Numbered from the stretch's first letter, positions 18,131 to 27,783 are shown. The stretch: 64,000 bases of DNA from Taibaiella chishuiensis (GCF_003014535.1 NZ_PYGD01000007.1:235260-299259); one strand, 5' to 3'. Numbers and translations are program-made. The notes: generated by a model from the sequence alone, not told the origin.

Positions 18131-21079
18131 ATGTTACTAAATATTCACAGCTATTACAGCCTGCGCTATGGTACACTCAGTATTGACCAGCTGGTTGCTG
18201 GGCTGGTTGCACGTGGTTATGATTCTGCTGTGCTAACCGACATCAACAACAGCACCGGATCACTGCAATTTATCAAAGCCTGCCAAAAGGCAGGAATAAA
18301 CGGACTTGTGGGTGTTGAATTCAGGAACGGTGACGAGTTCCTGTATGTCGGTATCGCCAGGAATGAAGTTGGTTTCCGTTTTTTAAACGAGATGGTGACC
18401 GCTGCAAATCTTGCCAGAAACAAAACGTATCCTCCAAACCCACCACAATCCCCGGATGTTTACTTTATCTATCCCTTCAATCCACAGTTCCAAAACCGCA
18501 TACTAACGGAAAACGAGTTCATCGGCATACGGCATTTTCAACTCAATCAGATCAGGCTTTACCCGGTAAGAGTTCAACAAAAAACCGTGATCTGGCAACC
18601 AGTAACCTTTACTAATGGCGAGCAATACCACCTACATTGCCAGTTAAGGGCAATTAGTCACAACCTCCTACTGTCGCAACTGCAACCTCATCAGTATGCC
18701 GACCGTCTGGAGGTATTTCCTTCCAGGGAGCAATTGCTTGAGAAGTTCCGGGACTTTCCTCAGATCATCAAAAACACAGAAGCAATTTTTGAGCGTTGTA
18801 GTTTTAACTTTGATTTCAAGCAGCAACGCAATAAGAAAACATTCACGGGTAGCCGCTACAGTGATAAAGAATTGCTTACACAGTATGCTATGGACGGCCT
18901 GGGTAGGCGCTATGGCTTAAATGATCATGAAGCAAGGGCACGGGTAGTCAAAGAGCTTGGAATAATTGATAATTTAAATTTTTCAAGCTACTTCCTGATC
19001 ACCGATGACATTTGCAGGTATGCACGTTCCCGTAACTTTCATTATGTTGGACGAGGCAGCGGAGCCAACAGTATCGTAGCTTATTGTTTGGGCATTACAG
19101 ATGTATGTCCCATAGAACTAAACCTGTATTTTGAAAGGTTTTTAAACCCCAAACGTCAGAGTCCGCCAGACTTCGACGTAGACTTCTCCTGGCAGGACCG
19201 GGACGACATGCATACCTATATCTTCAAACGCTACCAGTATTCCCATACTGCATTGATGGGCGCAATGAGTACATTCCGCTCCCGATCAATTCTGCGGGAG
19301 ATGGGAAAGGTGTACGGCCTGCCCAAATCGGAAATTGACCGCCTGGTACATGATCCCGGAAATATGCTCAATAAAAATGAAGTAGTAGACATGATACTAT
19401 CGGTCTATAACCTCATGGAAGATTTTCCTAATCAAAGAACCATACATGCAAGTGGAGTAGTAATCTCGGAAGAACCTATTACCACCTATTGCGCCCTGGA
19501 CTTGCCACCGAAAGGGCTACCTACCATGCAATTTGATATGCACATTGCAGAGGACATCGGCTTTGAAAAGTTTGACATCCTTTCTCAGCGCGGGCTTGGG
19601 CATATTAAAGACTGTGTTGAGATTATTAAAGAAAATCGCGGGGAAACCGTGGATGTACATCAGCCGCGCAAATTCTTTAAAGATCCATTCATTAATTCGC
19701 AGCTCCGCAGTAGCAAAACTATTGGGTGTTTTTATATTGAAAGCCCCGCCATGCGCCAGCTGATCACAAAGCTGGATTGCGACAATTACCTCACCCTTGT
19801 GGCCGCAAGTTCCATCATTCGTCCTGGTGTGGCTTCCAGCGGAATGATGAAGGCTTTTATTGAGCGTCATCACAACCCCTCAACAGTAGAATACCTTCAT
19901 CCGGTTTTCAAAGAGCAGCTGGAGGAAACATATGGTGTAATGGTCTATCAGGAAGACGTTATGAAGGTAGGTCACCATTATGGGGGGCTGGATCTTGCAG
20001 ATGCCGATGTGCTTCGCCGGATGATGAGTGGAAAGAGCCGCAGCGCAAAGCACCTGGCAGAAATAGAATCCAAATTCTTTTCTCATTGCCATGACATGAA
20101 TTACCCGGAGGCTACTTCAAAAGAGATATGGCGCCAGATGGAGTCATTTGCCGGCTACTCCTTCAATAAAGCCCATAGTGCCAGTTTCGCTGTGGAGAGT
20201 TACCAGAGCTTATTCCTGAAGGCATACTATCCAATGGAATTTATGGTCTCAGTACTCAACAATTACGGTGGCTTTTATTCCCGGAAGGTGTATGTGAATG
20301 AGGCCAAAAAATCCGGTGCCACGGTCAACCTGCCTTGTGTAAATAACAGTGCTATGAAGGCAACGATTAAAGGCAAAGACATTTTTTTAGGCTTTGACTG
20401 CATGCTGAACCTGGATGCTGTCTGCGCCCATACCATTACTGAAGAACGGAAACGCAACGGGGAATACACCAGCTTGAATAATTTCATCCTTCGAACGTAT
20501 GTGCACCTGGAACAACTCATTATTCTGATCCGCTCGGGTGCAATGCGCTTTACCGGCTGTACAAAGAAAGAATTGTTGTGGGAATCACATATGCTCCTTA
20601 GTCAAACCGCAAGAAAGCAAATTCACAGCTCACTGTTTGTAGATGAAGAAGTAACAAAACCGGTGTTACCGGAATTTGATTGCCATCCCGTGGAAGATAT
20701 TTACGATGAAATTGAGCTACTGGGCTTCCCTGTTTCCTCTACAATGTTCGATTTGGTGCAAGCTAACTTCCGGGGAGATGCGTATGCCTGTAATTTAAAA
20801 GACTTTGTTGGGAGAACAATTAGGCTTGTCGGCGACTTCGTTTGTGAGAAGCACGTCAGGACTAAAAATGATAAGACCATGAAGTTTGGCACTTGGTACG
20901 ATGTGAATGGAGATTTTTTTGATACAGTGCACTTCCCTCCTTCTTTGGCTTCCTATCCGCTTAATGGCAGTGGCGTATATCTCATCTTAGGGAAGGTCGT
21001 ACTTGATTTTGGCTGCCCTGCAATTGAGGTCATTAAACTGGCAAAATTACCCTTTAAACCAGACCCTAGAAGCATATAG
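18131..21079 (+). CDS. DnaE-type DNA polymerase III alpha subunit (DnaE2-like)
   Basis: 982 aa from ATG 18131, chosen because a strong Shine-Dalgarno GGGGAGG lies at 18117-18123; a TTG at 18113 is the alternative. The N-terminal PHP domain (IHSYYSLRYGTLS) lacks several metal ligands. The polymerase core has GRGSGANSIVAYCLGITD and the catalytic PDFDVDF with Asp347, Asp349 and Asp351. C-terminal helix-hairpin-helix and OB-fold regions follow. It is shorter than replicative DnaE (~1160 aa), as in inducible DnaE2/short DnaE. Together with the preceding Y-family polymerase it likely performs translesion synthesis after repressor cleavage. Confidence 0.92.
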   Translation: MLLNIHSYYSLRYGTLSIDQLVAGLVARGYDSAVLTDINNSTGSLQFIKACQKAGINGLVGVEFRNGDEFLYVGIARNEVGFRFLNEMVTAANLARNKTYPPNPPQSPDVYFIYPFNPQFQNRILTENEFIGIRHFQLNQIRLYPVRVQQKTVIWQPVTFTNGEQYHLHCQLRAISHNLLLSQLQPHQYADRLEVFPSREQLLEKFRDFPQIIKNTEAIFERCSFNFDFKQQRNKKTFTGSRYSDKELLTQYAMDGLGRRYGLNDHEARARVVKELGIIDNLNFSSYFLITDDICRYARSRNFHYVGRGSGANSIVAYCLGITDVCPIELNLYFERFLNPKRQSPPDFDVDFSWQDRDDMHTYIFKRYQYSHTALMGAMSTFRSRSILREMGKVYGLPKSEIDRLVHDPGNMLNKNEVVDMILSVYNLMEDFPNQRTIHASGVVISEEPITTYCALDLPPKGLPTMQFDMHIAEDIGFEKFDILSQRGLGHIKDCVEIIKENRGETVDVHQPRKFFKDPFINSQLRSSKTIGCFYIESPAMRQLITKLDCDNYLTLVAASSIIRPGVASSGMMKAFIERHHNPSTVEYLHPVFKEQLEETYGVMVYQEDVMKVGHHYGGLDLADADVLRRMMSGKSRSAKHLAEIESKFFSHCHDMNYPEATSKEIWRQMESFAGYSFNKAHSASFAVESYQSLFLKAYYPMEFMVSVLNNYGGFYSRKVYVNEAKKSGATVNLPCVNNSAMKATIKGKDIFLGFDCMLNLDAVCAHTITEERKRNGEYTSLNNFILRTYVHLEQLIILIRSGAMRFTGCTKKELLWESHMLLSQTARKQIHSSLFVDEEVTKPVLPEFDCHPVEDIYDEIELLGFPVSSTMFDLVQANFRGDAYACNLKDFVGRTIRLVGDFVCEKHVRTKNDKTMKFGTWYDVNGDFFDTVHFPPSLASYPLNGSGVYLILGKVVLDFGCPAIEVIKLAKLPFKPDPRSI

Positions 21080-21154
21080 TCCATGAAGAGAAAAATAAAA
21101 CCATATTCATAATTTTGGCACCTTTGTTGCCCTTCGGAATTCAACTTTATTAAG

Positions 21155-21709
21155 ATGCTGCAGCCTATTACTTTTGAAACTGAAAGATTAAAAATCCATT
21201 CTTTCCATATTACTGACATTGACAATCATACAAAGCTTGCGAACGATGTGTTGTCCCTGTTTTCTGATCCATTTACCTTAAAATATGTTCCGGAGAAAAG
21301 GTTAGTGGGGATTGAGTCTGCCCAGGACTTTGTGAAAACAATGATCATCAACCACCACATCGGACGAAATCATCTTCATTTTATCACCGCTAAAACATTG
21401 AACCAGGTTATAGGAACGATAGACATAATTACCCCTGCCGTCGTTAAGGAGTACTATTCTCTTCGAGAATACCCTTACTTTATTGAGTTTTTTTTATTGC
21501 AGAAATTCAGCGGACAAAAGATTATGACCGAAACAATACCCCTATTAATCGATGCAATTCACACTCAGGGCATCGAAAAAATTGGCGCTGTCGTAAACCG
21601 AGAAAATATAGCAGCGGTTAGCGTATTGAAAAATGCAAATTTTCTGTACCGGGGTCAATTCGACATAGTTCAAGATCTATATTTGGCAACTTCTATTCAA
21701 TCACAATAG
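21155..21709 (+). CDS. GNAT-family N-acetyltransferase (RimJ/RimL-like)
   Basis: 184-aa acetyltransferase of GNAT type. It begins with the typical FETERLKIHSF strand, has NQVIGTIDII (strand 4) and a QKFSGQKIMTE acetyl-CoA binding loop (a variant of Q/RxxGxG/A). It ends with VNRENIAAVSVLKNANF, the Asn-x-x-S-x-x-hydrophobic-x-K pattern of the RimJ/RimL group. The substrate (protein N-terminus or small molecule) cannot be read. It follows the dnaE-like gene by 75 nt on the same strand. Confidence 0.85.
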   Translation: MLQPITFETERLKIHSFHITDIDNHTKLANDVLSLFSDPFTLKYVPEKRLVGIESAQDFVKTMIINHHIGRNHLHFITAKTLNQVIGTIDIITPAVVKEYYSLREYPYFIEFFLLQKFSGQKIMTETIPLLIDAIHTQGIEKIGAVVNRENIAAVSVLKNANFLYRGQFDIVQDLYLATSIQSQ

Positions 21710-21766
21710 GGCTATTGCCGCTGAGGAATTTCTATATTCTTTTTTGTTACTGTGGATTCTCAAAAA

Positions 21767-21796
21767 AATCACTATTTTTCTAAATAAATAGTGATT
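21767..21796 (+). promoter_or_regulatory. Perfect inverted repeat abutting a start codon
   Basis: Eleven-base perfect arms AATCACTATTT (21767-21777) and AAATAGTGATT (21786-21796), 8-nt spacer; the next three bases are the ATG of the small gene at 21797. Either an operator overlapping the transcription start, or an mRNA hairpin occluding the ribosome site. Confidence 0.55.
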
Positions 21797-22006
21797 ATGG
21801 AAAATTTTGAGGTGCATTTACAGGATAAGGTTTATAAGATCAAATCCATCAATCAGGGAATGGAAACCGTCTTTACTACTGAATTAAATGGGAAAGTAAT
21901 CATATTTAGAAGTTGGGAGGATACATTAAAGGTGCAGAATTATGAGGATATAGATCCCGCGCTTTTAGATGCGCTGGCTCAAAAAATTGACTCCCACCAA
22001 ATGTAA
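21797..22006 (+). CDS. Small acidic protein of unknown function
   Basis: 69-aa protein starting at ATG 21797 immediately after an 11-bp inverted repeat. It has several beta-strand-like segments (FEVHLQDKVYKIKSI; KVIIFRSWEDTLKV) and an acidic C-terminal helix. No family recognised. It sits 6 nt before the next gene, in a run leading to the SRAP protein. Confidence 0.6.
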   Translation: MENFEVHLQDKVYKIKSINQGMETVFTTELNGKVIIFRSWEDTLKVQNYEDIDPALLDALAQKIDSHQM

Positions 22007-22012
22007 AAGCTT

Positions 22013-22492
22013 ATGTCTTTGCAATATTACAACCCTTTTGAGCCACTATCTGAAGATGTTTTAAAAAGAATAATATCTCAGGGAAATAGATATTTTGTGG
22101 TTCAGCGGTTCCCCTGGCCCGGCCTTTCCGCATCAAATTCATTTGTAGTCACACCCTATGCTGATAAAGATGACGCGTTCAGGCATGCTTCAGATTTGCA
22201 GGAAAAGGAAGGGAAACTGCTAATTGTCCCCGAGGAAATTTTGAAGATTACTTCCCTGATTACCTCGGAAGCTTATTTTATCTTTGTAAACACCTTCCGT
22301 GATCAGTCCTGGGCACCAAGAGTCATTAAGGCTTACAATAAAAATATTGTTTCGTATATTAGAGCAAGGACGAACTTTAAACCGAAGGACCCCATTGACA
22401 TTGAACTTAAATTTGAGAACGGCAGGTTACTAGCAGTAATATCTTCAGGAGATATACAACATCTGACTTCTGCCTACGAACTAATTAAATAA
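22013..22492 (+). CDS. Hypothetical protein in SRAP operon
   Basis: 159-aa soluble protein of mixed alpha/beta character (RYFVVQRFPWPGL; GKLLIVPEEILKI; AYFIFVNTFRDQ). No motif recognised. It lies 6 nt after the small 21797 gene and 5 nt before the SRAP gene, so the three are probably cotranscribed. A part in DNA-damage handling is possible by association only. Confidence 0.65.
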   Translation: MSLQYYNPFEPLSEDVLKRIISQGNRYFVVQRFPWPGLSASNSFVVTPYADKDDAFRHASDLQEKEGKLLIVPEEILKITSLITSEAYFIFVNTFRDQSWAPRVIKAYNKNIVSYIRARTNFKPKDPIDIELKFENGRLLAVISSGDIQHLTSAYELIK

Positions 22493-22497
22493 ACGGT

Positions 22498-23301
22498 ATG
22501 TGCTACGACATCTCACTACATTCGAATATTGAACTTACAAAACAGGCCTTCCCGCAGTTGAGGGATCGCCGGACTCAGTTTACTGACGCAAATCCAGGAA
22601 TTGAACATGTAACATCATTTGGCTTTCCTGAATACCCGGTTTTGGCAAACATCGACGGTGAACTGGTTTTAACTGAAATGGAGTGGTCTGTCAATCCGAT
22701 TTATGAAAAAGATGAAAAGCAGAGATTAATCCGCCGACGGAAAATGGCTAATGCCACTACAGAAAAAGTGTTGGAAGATAAACGCTCCTTTTGGCAGCGA
22801 ATAAAGAATAATCGCTGTTTGATACCAATGTCAGGCAACTATGAGCATCGGGAAATAGAGGGATGGAAAAACAGGGTTCCTTATTACATTTGGATGGCTG
22901 ATCGGGAAACTTATCACCTTCCTGGCTTTTATCACGTTGAAGATGCAACTGACGCAGATGGACTACCAATCAAAAAATATTCCTTCGCATTATTGACAAG
23001 GCCGGCAAATGAGGTGCTTAAATTAATTCACAACTCGGGAGAGTTTAAACATAGAATGCCGCTCTATTTAACACCGGAAATCGAAGAGTTTTGGCTATCC
23101 AACCAATTTACCAACGATGATATGAGAGCAGTGTTTGAATACATGATGCCTGGTGAGAACTTTAATTTTCAAACCGTGTATTCCGTTCGAGGAAGAACAC
23201 CGCGGCCTGATGGGAAACATAAGTACGATCTATGGACATATGATAACCTGCCTCCTTTGGGAGAAGATAAACCACAAGAGCCACAGGCAACATTATTCTA
23301 A
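22498..23301 (+). CDS. SRAP family protein (YedK/HMCES-like)
   Basis: 267-aa SOS-response-associated peptidase. The mature protein would begin at Cys2, which in this family forms a thiazolidine crosslink with abasic sites in single-stranded DNA. The other active-site residues are visible: Asn85 (MANATTEK), Glu116 (MSGNYEHRE) and His185 (FKHRMPLYL). The function is shielding abasic sites from error-prone processing. Its placement just after the translesion polymerase cassette fits an enlarged damage-response module. Confidence 0.92.
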   Translation: MCYDISLHSNIELTKQAFPQLRDRRTQFTDANPGIEHVTSFGFPEYPVLANIDGELVLTEMEWSVNPIYEKDEKQRLIRRRKMANATTEKVLEDKRSFWQRIKNNRCLIPMSGNYEHREIEGWKNRVPYYIWMADRETYHLPGFYHVEDATDADGLPIKKYSFALLTRPANEVLKLIHNSGEFKHRMPLYLTPEIEEFWLSNQFTNDDMRAVFEYMMPGENFNFQTVYSVRGRTPRPDGKHKYDLWTYDNLPPLGEDKPQEPQATLF

Positions 23302-23317
23302 CAAATATCTTTAATGC

Positions 23318-23554
23318 ATGGGCAGGAAGGAAGAGATTGAACGGTTAAAGAGGTTTTTTAATGATATCAAACTACCGGATGGTATTATAGACATGGGATT
23401 TTTCAGTGTTAATAATATTGAGCAATATCTTGACACCTGCTTTATCAGGTTGGAGAGAAATGAAGGCAATTCATGGTTTGAATCAAACCTTAAAATGCTC
23501 CAAAGGATGGAACAATATTTTTTAGACCAGCCTAATATCGTACGGATCGATTAA
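23318..23554 (+). CDS. Small protein of unknown function
   Basis: 78-aa protein, mostly helical (RKEEIERLKRFFNDI; NLKMLQRMEQYFLD). No domain recognised. It lies 16 nt downstream of the SRAP gene and upstream of a strong terminator, so it is the likely last gene of that transcript. Confidence 0.6.
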   Translation: MGRKEEIERLKRFFNDIKLPDGIIDMGFFSVNNIEQYLDTCFIRLERNEGNSWFESNLKMLQRMEQYFLDQPNIVRID

Positions 23555-23636
23555 TGTAGAATCTTAAAAACGAATTTGCTTCGTTGCCTAAATTAATCAA
23601 ATTGGATTTTTATCCTCAACCTATCGTAAAACAGCA

Positions 23637-23661
23637 AAAGGGCCGTATAGGACGGCCCTTT
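23637..23661. terminator. Rho-independent terminator
   Basis: Perfect 10-bp GC-rich stem AAAGGGCCGT / ACGGCCCTTT with 5-nt loop, T-rich end on plus and A-rich start for the minus strand. It separates the SRAP transcript from the convergent Gabija genes. Confidence 0.88.
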
Positions 23662-23703
23662 AAATGGCAGGTTCAGCTAACAAACTCCTTAAAAAATGGA
23701 AGC

Positions 23704-25461
23704 CTAAATTTGAATAATATTGTTACCAAACCAATATTCCAGTTGAGCTATTGCGGGACCAGTTAACTCCTGAGTAAATAACAATGCTAAACGTTTCTTT
23801 GGTCGGGAACAGGCAACGTAAAACAAATTCCTATTTCTTTCGAACGCACCTTGTCTTGCAACTGGAATATTATTTTCACCCCCATTGGCTAACTCTAGCA
23901 TTTCGTTCCAATTATATTGATTCCATCCTCTACCAAAAACGATTAGTACATTTTCAAATTCGGCGCCTTTTACTCCATGTTTTGTGGAGTACAATGTTTT
24001 ATCATCGATGTATTTGACAGCATTAATTAATTGTTCATAGGGCAAATCTCTGATTGATTTGATCTTATTTATTAGTTCTGTTTCCTGCTCCTCCCTGGCT
24101 TCCACTGGTTTGGCTAGTGCTGCTGCATAACTCACTTCCTTGTCATAGACACGTTTCGAAAGTCGCGGTTTATAAGTCGTTTTCAACAGGTCAATTACAT
24201 CCCCAATAGTTTTGGTTTGCCTTGCCTCCAATAACATTGTCATATCATCATGCCAAACTTTCTTATCTGTATGTTTGGTGATCTTAGGTGCTTTAATATT
24301 AAATACCTTTAGCATTTCACCATACCTTCCGGCTTCGAATGCTTCCGCTCCGGGTTCAACAACGTCTGACAAGAGGTTGATATAATCATCGTTCTTTTTG
24401 AGAATATCATCGTTATCAGAAAATACACCGATCAGATCGGAATATCCTTGCTCGTTTGCCAGAACATTATTTGTTAGCATCAGTATTTTGGTTGTAGCCG
24501 GACCAAACGACCAGCCATTTTGTTCCAGTAAAGCCTTTGTGGTTTCTAGATAATCATGAGCTATGTTCTCCGGCAAATCGCCGTTCCAATGTTGTCCGGT
24601 TCTGCGTTCCCCGTCGTAGCCATTGGAATGAAATATATGAATTTCACCTACAGAGTCTGGATCAGAAAAATGTTGTTGTAGCTCCGGTCTGATTTTATTT
24701 AGCGATTCCACAATCAAACGCTCAGAACGAAAATTTGCCTGTTTGCCTATGACAGTCATTCTTTCAGGTGTTGCGGTGATTAATCCGCAGGATTTGCTTC
24801 CGTATATCTTTTGCCAATGGTCACCGAAAAAGCCTACTTGAGGTCCAGTTCCGGTTTCAATAAAATTTGCAACAATTGCATCCGCTAGATCTTTATTGGT
24901 ATCTTGATATTCATCAATAAGAATTACAGGAAACCTGCTTTCCACTATACGTCGAAATTTTGCTACACTCATTAATTTTGTCATTAACTTAATCACATCA
25001 TCATGGTGTAATGATATACTCGTGTCATAAATTTTGGGATAGCCAAGGTTATAGTCTACATACCTTTCACCAACACCCCCAACTTCATCAATGCGTTCGG
25101 TCCATCTGTCTCCCAAACTACTGATCAGCCTTCTAAGATCCTTTTGAAAGTCTTTTATTAGATGCCAGCAAAAGGCATGAATTGTCTCGGAGAAAACAAC
25201 AGGGTGATTATCCGTTCTTGACTTAATCTCGTCTTTTGCAACATTCGTATAGGTAATGCAGGCAATTTGCCTGTTTGTTCTAAGATACTCTTTGCTTCTA
25301 TCCTTAATTAGCTCTCTAAGTGCTTTAATCAATGTGTATGTCTTTCCCGCACCTGCACCTGCTTCGACCAAGAAATTTCTATTATGATTAATTGCATCGA
25401 AAACCTGATTCATACATTCTATGGAAGCTTGTTCTGCTGGGCTTATTATCACATTAGTCAT
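23704..25461 (-). CDS. gajB: Gabija protein GajB, UvrD-like helicase
   Basis: 585-aa superfamily 1 helicase/ATPase. Walker A is GAGAGKT (35-41), motif Ia reads ACITYTNVAKDEIKSR, Walker B DEYQD (183-187). The C-terminal half has KHGVKGAEFENVLIV and motif VI YVACSRPKKRLALLF. In Gabija, GajB works with the GajA nuclease; it is thought to sense nucleic acid ends or nucleotide depletion during phage replication. Its start overlaps gajA by 8 nt, as expected for a two-gene operon. Confidence 0.9.
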   Translation of the reverse strand: MTNVIISPAEQASIECMNQVFDAINHNRNFLVEAGAGAGKTYTLIKALRELIKDRSKEYLRTNRQIACITYTNVAKDEIKSRTDNHPVVFSETIHAFCWHLIKDFQKDLRRLISSLGDRWTERIDEVGGVGERYVDYNLGYPKIYDTSISLHHDDVIKLMTKLMSVAKFRRIVESRFPVILIDEYQDTNKDLADAIVANFIETGTGPQVGFFGDHWQKIYGSKSCGLITATPERMTVIGKQANFRSERLIVESLNKIRPELQQHFSDPDSVGEIHIFHSNGYDGERRTGQHWNGDLPENIAHDYLETTKALLEQNGWSFGPATTKILMLTNNVLANEQGYSDLIGVFSDNDDILKKNDDYINLLSDVVEPGAEAFEAGRYGEMLKVFNIKAPKITKHTDKKVWHDDMTMLLEARQTKTIGDVIDLLKTTYKPRLSKRVYDKEVSYAAALAKPVEAREEQETELINKIKSIRDLPYEQLINAVKYIDDKTLYSTKHGVKGAEFENVLIVFGRGWNQYNWNEMLELANGGENNIPVARQGAFERNRNLFYVACSRPKKRLALLFTQELTGPAIAQLEYWFGNNIIQI

Positions 25462-27514
25462 GTGGCACCTCCTCTATAACTGCTTGCAAAATCTCCTGAA
25501 CTTCTTCCGCTGGTATATTTGGATTATCAGATAGCCACTTGAGCCCATCGGATATATAAAGCGGTGGCACCCAATTGACCTCCTCCAATGCATATTTTAG
25601 TGCAAAATTCGTCTTCTCAATTTTATCAGATTTATTATAGGCTTGAGCTGCAAATTCGGCGTCCGAAGGTCCTGTTAATTCAAATAACGCAGTATTAGCC
25701 AGCATAAAAGCATCCTCAAAGCTTCTTCCACAAAATGTGTGACCGTTTTCAACGATTTGGTAAGCGATTCGCCTAAAACCATTTATTTTTTCTTCTGCCG
25801 TTTTCCCGGTACAAACTGCAAGCGCAATATATCCTTGCCCGGCACCATCAAACCAATTTTTTATTCCGGCATTGGTACTATGACTCCCATCAGCTACCGC
25901 ACAAGCTGGGTAGGTTGTATTTCCGTTATTTTCTGTTTTTAATACCGAATCCAAATCAGTAATAACAAGGGTTCTCAATTCAAGAAAATCAAGGAATTTA
26001 TAAAAATGATGTGCATATGCTCCTCCAACTTCTATTAAAGAGATATACTGAGCAATCAACTTTGGATGTTGGTCTTGTATTTCATCTGTTTTTTGAATCA
26101 ACATCGGCATTAGAATTCGTTCGGTTGCCCCCTCTATTAAAATTGCTTTGTCAGCAAAAAACAGATCACATTTAGTCAAAGTAAGATATTTATGGAGGAA
26201 TTCCTTATCAGCTAACAATCCTGGGGCGCTGAACTCCTTTCTTAAGTCTTTAATTTTGGTTTCCTTTTGCTGATTTCTCGCCGTAAAAAAATATCTCACA
26301 GAATCAAAATTGGCTTCGTTGGCGATATGAGTTGAATGCGTCGTTACTACAAATTGGACAGGCCATTCATTTCCGTCATTTAGGGTCCTTGAAAATTCGG
26401 ATGCTATTTCTTTGACCTGCTTTATAAAAACCTGCTGCATTTGAGGGTGTAAATGCGCCTCTGGCTCTTCTATGAATACAAGATACAGACCATTAGTAAC
26501 CGGGCTGCTCTGCCATTCACGAAAGAACTCAAATAGCTGAAAAAGCATGTAAATTAAGTTTCTGGAACCAAGTCCGTTATAAGTCTCAGGCAGATACATA
26601 CCATTTCCCTGACTGTATCTTATTTTAGTATGGCTATCTAAAATATTACTGATGTTCAATGTTGTCTCCGTGCTCAGATTTGGATCAGCAAGTCCAGGAT
26701 AACCAAACAACTGAAGAGCAGGAAGAAGGGCGTTAACTTTTACATTAAAATCATTGTCAACCTTTAATTGTAGTTCCTTTATTACGAGGTCAAGTTCCGA
26801 GGATTTTTGACGTAAATCCTCTGGCGCCGAAGCCCCACTGGCTGTCTTAAAGAGTTTCGCAAGTACTTTGCCAAGCACATCCTTCTCTGTGTGAGTAACA
26901 TCATCTAACCCCCTTTGTGCATTTATAAATCCCCCTCCGATTAGTTGTTTGAACTTTGTATAGTCAATGTTAGAAAAGTTTGTCTCATCATTGGGATCTT
27001 GAGCCAGTACCTTAATTTGGAAAAGTTTTGGGACATTATCTTTTAAATCTTTGATGAATTGATTAATACTGTCAGCACTCTCGTCCGTAATTCCTTCAAA
27101 AAGAGCCTTAATCGATCCATCCTGTAGCTCATATCGAATAATGATTTCGACTGTAGTACAATCTGGATTTAAATCAACAATGAAATCTCCCAATACACCT
27201 AAGTCTGGCGTATCTTCATCGTAGGTGATTGTAATTTTAAGTTCAATAACAGGAAGATGAGCTCTTGTTAAATTCTCCTCTTCACCCAGCAAATGGGATT
27301 TAAGTGCCATTTTAAACTCTTCGATCGCGGAAATGCTAAAATCATATAATTGAAAAGATGGAGTCTTATCTGCAAGCAACCTTCTAAAAATCTCCGTTAA
27401 GGAGGTTTTTCCAGAATTATTCCTTCCAACAATAACGGTTGTCTTTTCTTCGAGGGATAGATTTACATTTTTGAGCAATCGAAAATTTTTGATGCTAAGA
27501 TGCGTAATTTTCAT
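25454..27514 (-). CDS. gajA: Gabija protein GajA, OLD-family endonuclease
   Basis: 686-aa nuclease with an N-terminal ABC-type ATPase and C-terminal TOPRIM domain. Walker A is GRNNSGKT (30-37), the signature-like loop TYNGLGSRN (~311-319), Walker B LVFIEEPEAHLHP (345-357) and switch His in TTHSTHI (~391). TOPRIM residues include Glu461 (LIEGATERI) and the Asp-Leu-Asp at 520-522. In Gabija, GajA tetramers cut DNA when nucleotides fall during infection. It is somewhat longer than the founding GajA (~580 aa). Paired OLD plus UvrD-like helicase defines class 2 OLD/Gabija systems. Confidence 0.9.
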   Translation of the reverse strand: MKITHLSIKNFRLLKNVNLSLEEKTTVIVGRNNSGKTSLTEIFRRLLADKTPSFQLYDFSISAIEEFKMALKSHLLGEEENLTRAHLPVIELKITITYDEDTPDLGVLGDFIVDLNPDCTTVEIIIRYELQDGSIKALFEGITDESADSINQFIKDLKDNVPKLFQIKVLAQDPNDETNFSNIDYTKFKQLIGGGFINAQRGLDDVTHTEKDVLGKVLAKLFKTASGASAPEDLRQKSSELDLVIKELQLKVDNDFNVKVNALLPALQLFGYPGLADPNLSTETTLNISNILDSHTKIRYSQGNGMYLPETYNGLGSRNLIYMLFQLFEFFREWQSSPVTNGLYLVFIEEPEAHLHPQMQQVFIKQVKEIASEFSRTLNDGNEWPVQFVVTTHSTHIANEANFDSVRYFFTARNQQKETKIKDLRKEFSAPGLLADKEFLHKYLTLTKCDLFFADKAILIEGATERILMPMLIQKTDEIQDQHPKLIAQYISLIEVGGAYAHHFYKFLDFLELRTLVITDLDSVLKTENNGNTTYPACAVADGSHSTNAGIKNWFDGAGQGYIALAVCTGKTAEEKINGFRRIAYQIVENGHTFCGRSFEDAFMLANTALFELTGPSDAEFAAQAYNKSDKIEKTNFALKYALEEVNWVPPLYISDGLKWLSDNPNIPAEEVQEILQAVIEEVPHD

Positions 27515-27705
27515 GTTTTCAAGCGTTTACTACAATTCAGGGTATATTTCAAACTGTGTTGTTAAGAAAAACTAAAGATAGGGTGATATTACAATAATTT
27601 TGTGAATGAGAATAAATTACTCGCAATATTAGTCTTCGCATATGCACTAATACCATATTACTGTTATCAGTTTTCTCAGATCAACATAATACTTACACCT
27701 TATTG

Positions 27706-27783
27706 TAGCATTTCGAGATGCTATTGATGCATTGAAATATTTATTTTTAAAAAAAATTTAAACTACGCAGGTATGCTGCGTAG
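27706..27783. promoter_or_regulatory. Two palindromes in the divergent region after Gabija
   Basis: The 302-nt divergent gap between gajA and the plus-strand gene at 27817 is AT-rich. It holds a near-perfect hairpin TAGCATTTC/GAGATGCTA (27706-27723) and a perfect inverted repeat CTACGCAG-GTATG-CTGCGTAG (27763-27783) ending 33 nt before the start codon. Both look like operators; the binding protein is unknown. Confidence 0.45.

Noticed and set aside
23584..23766. 60-codon frame spanning the terminator at 23637
   Set aside because: It runs through a strong bidirectional terminator and overlaps the end of gajB.
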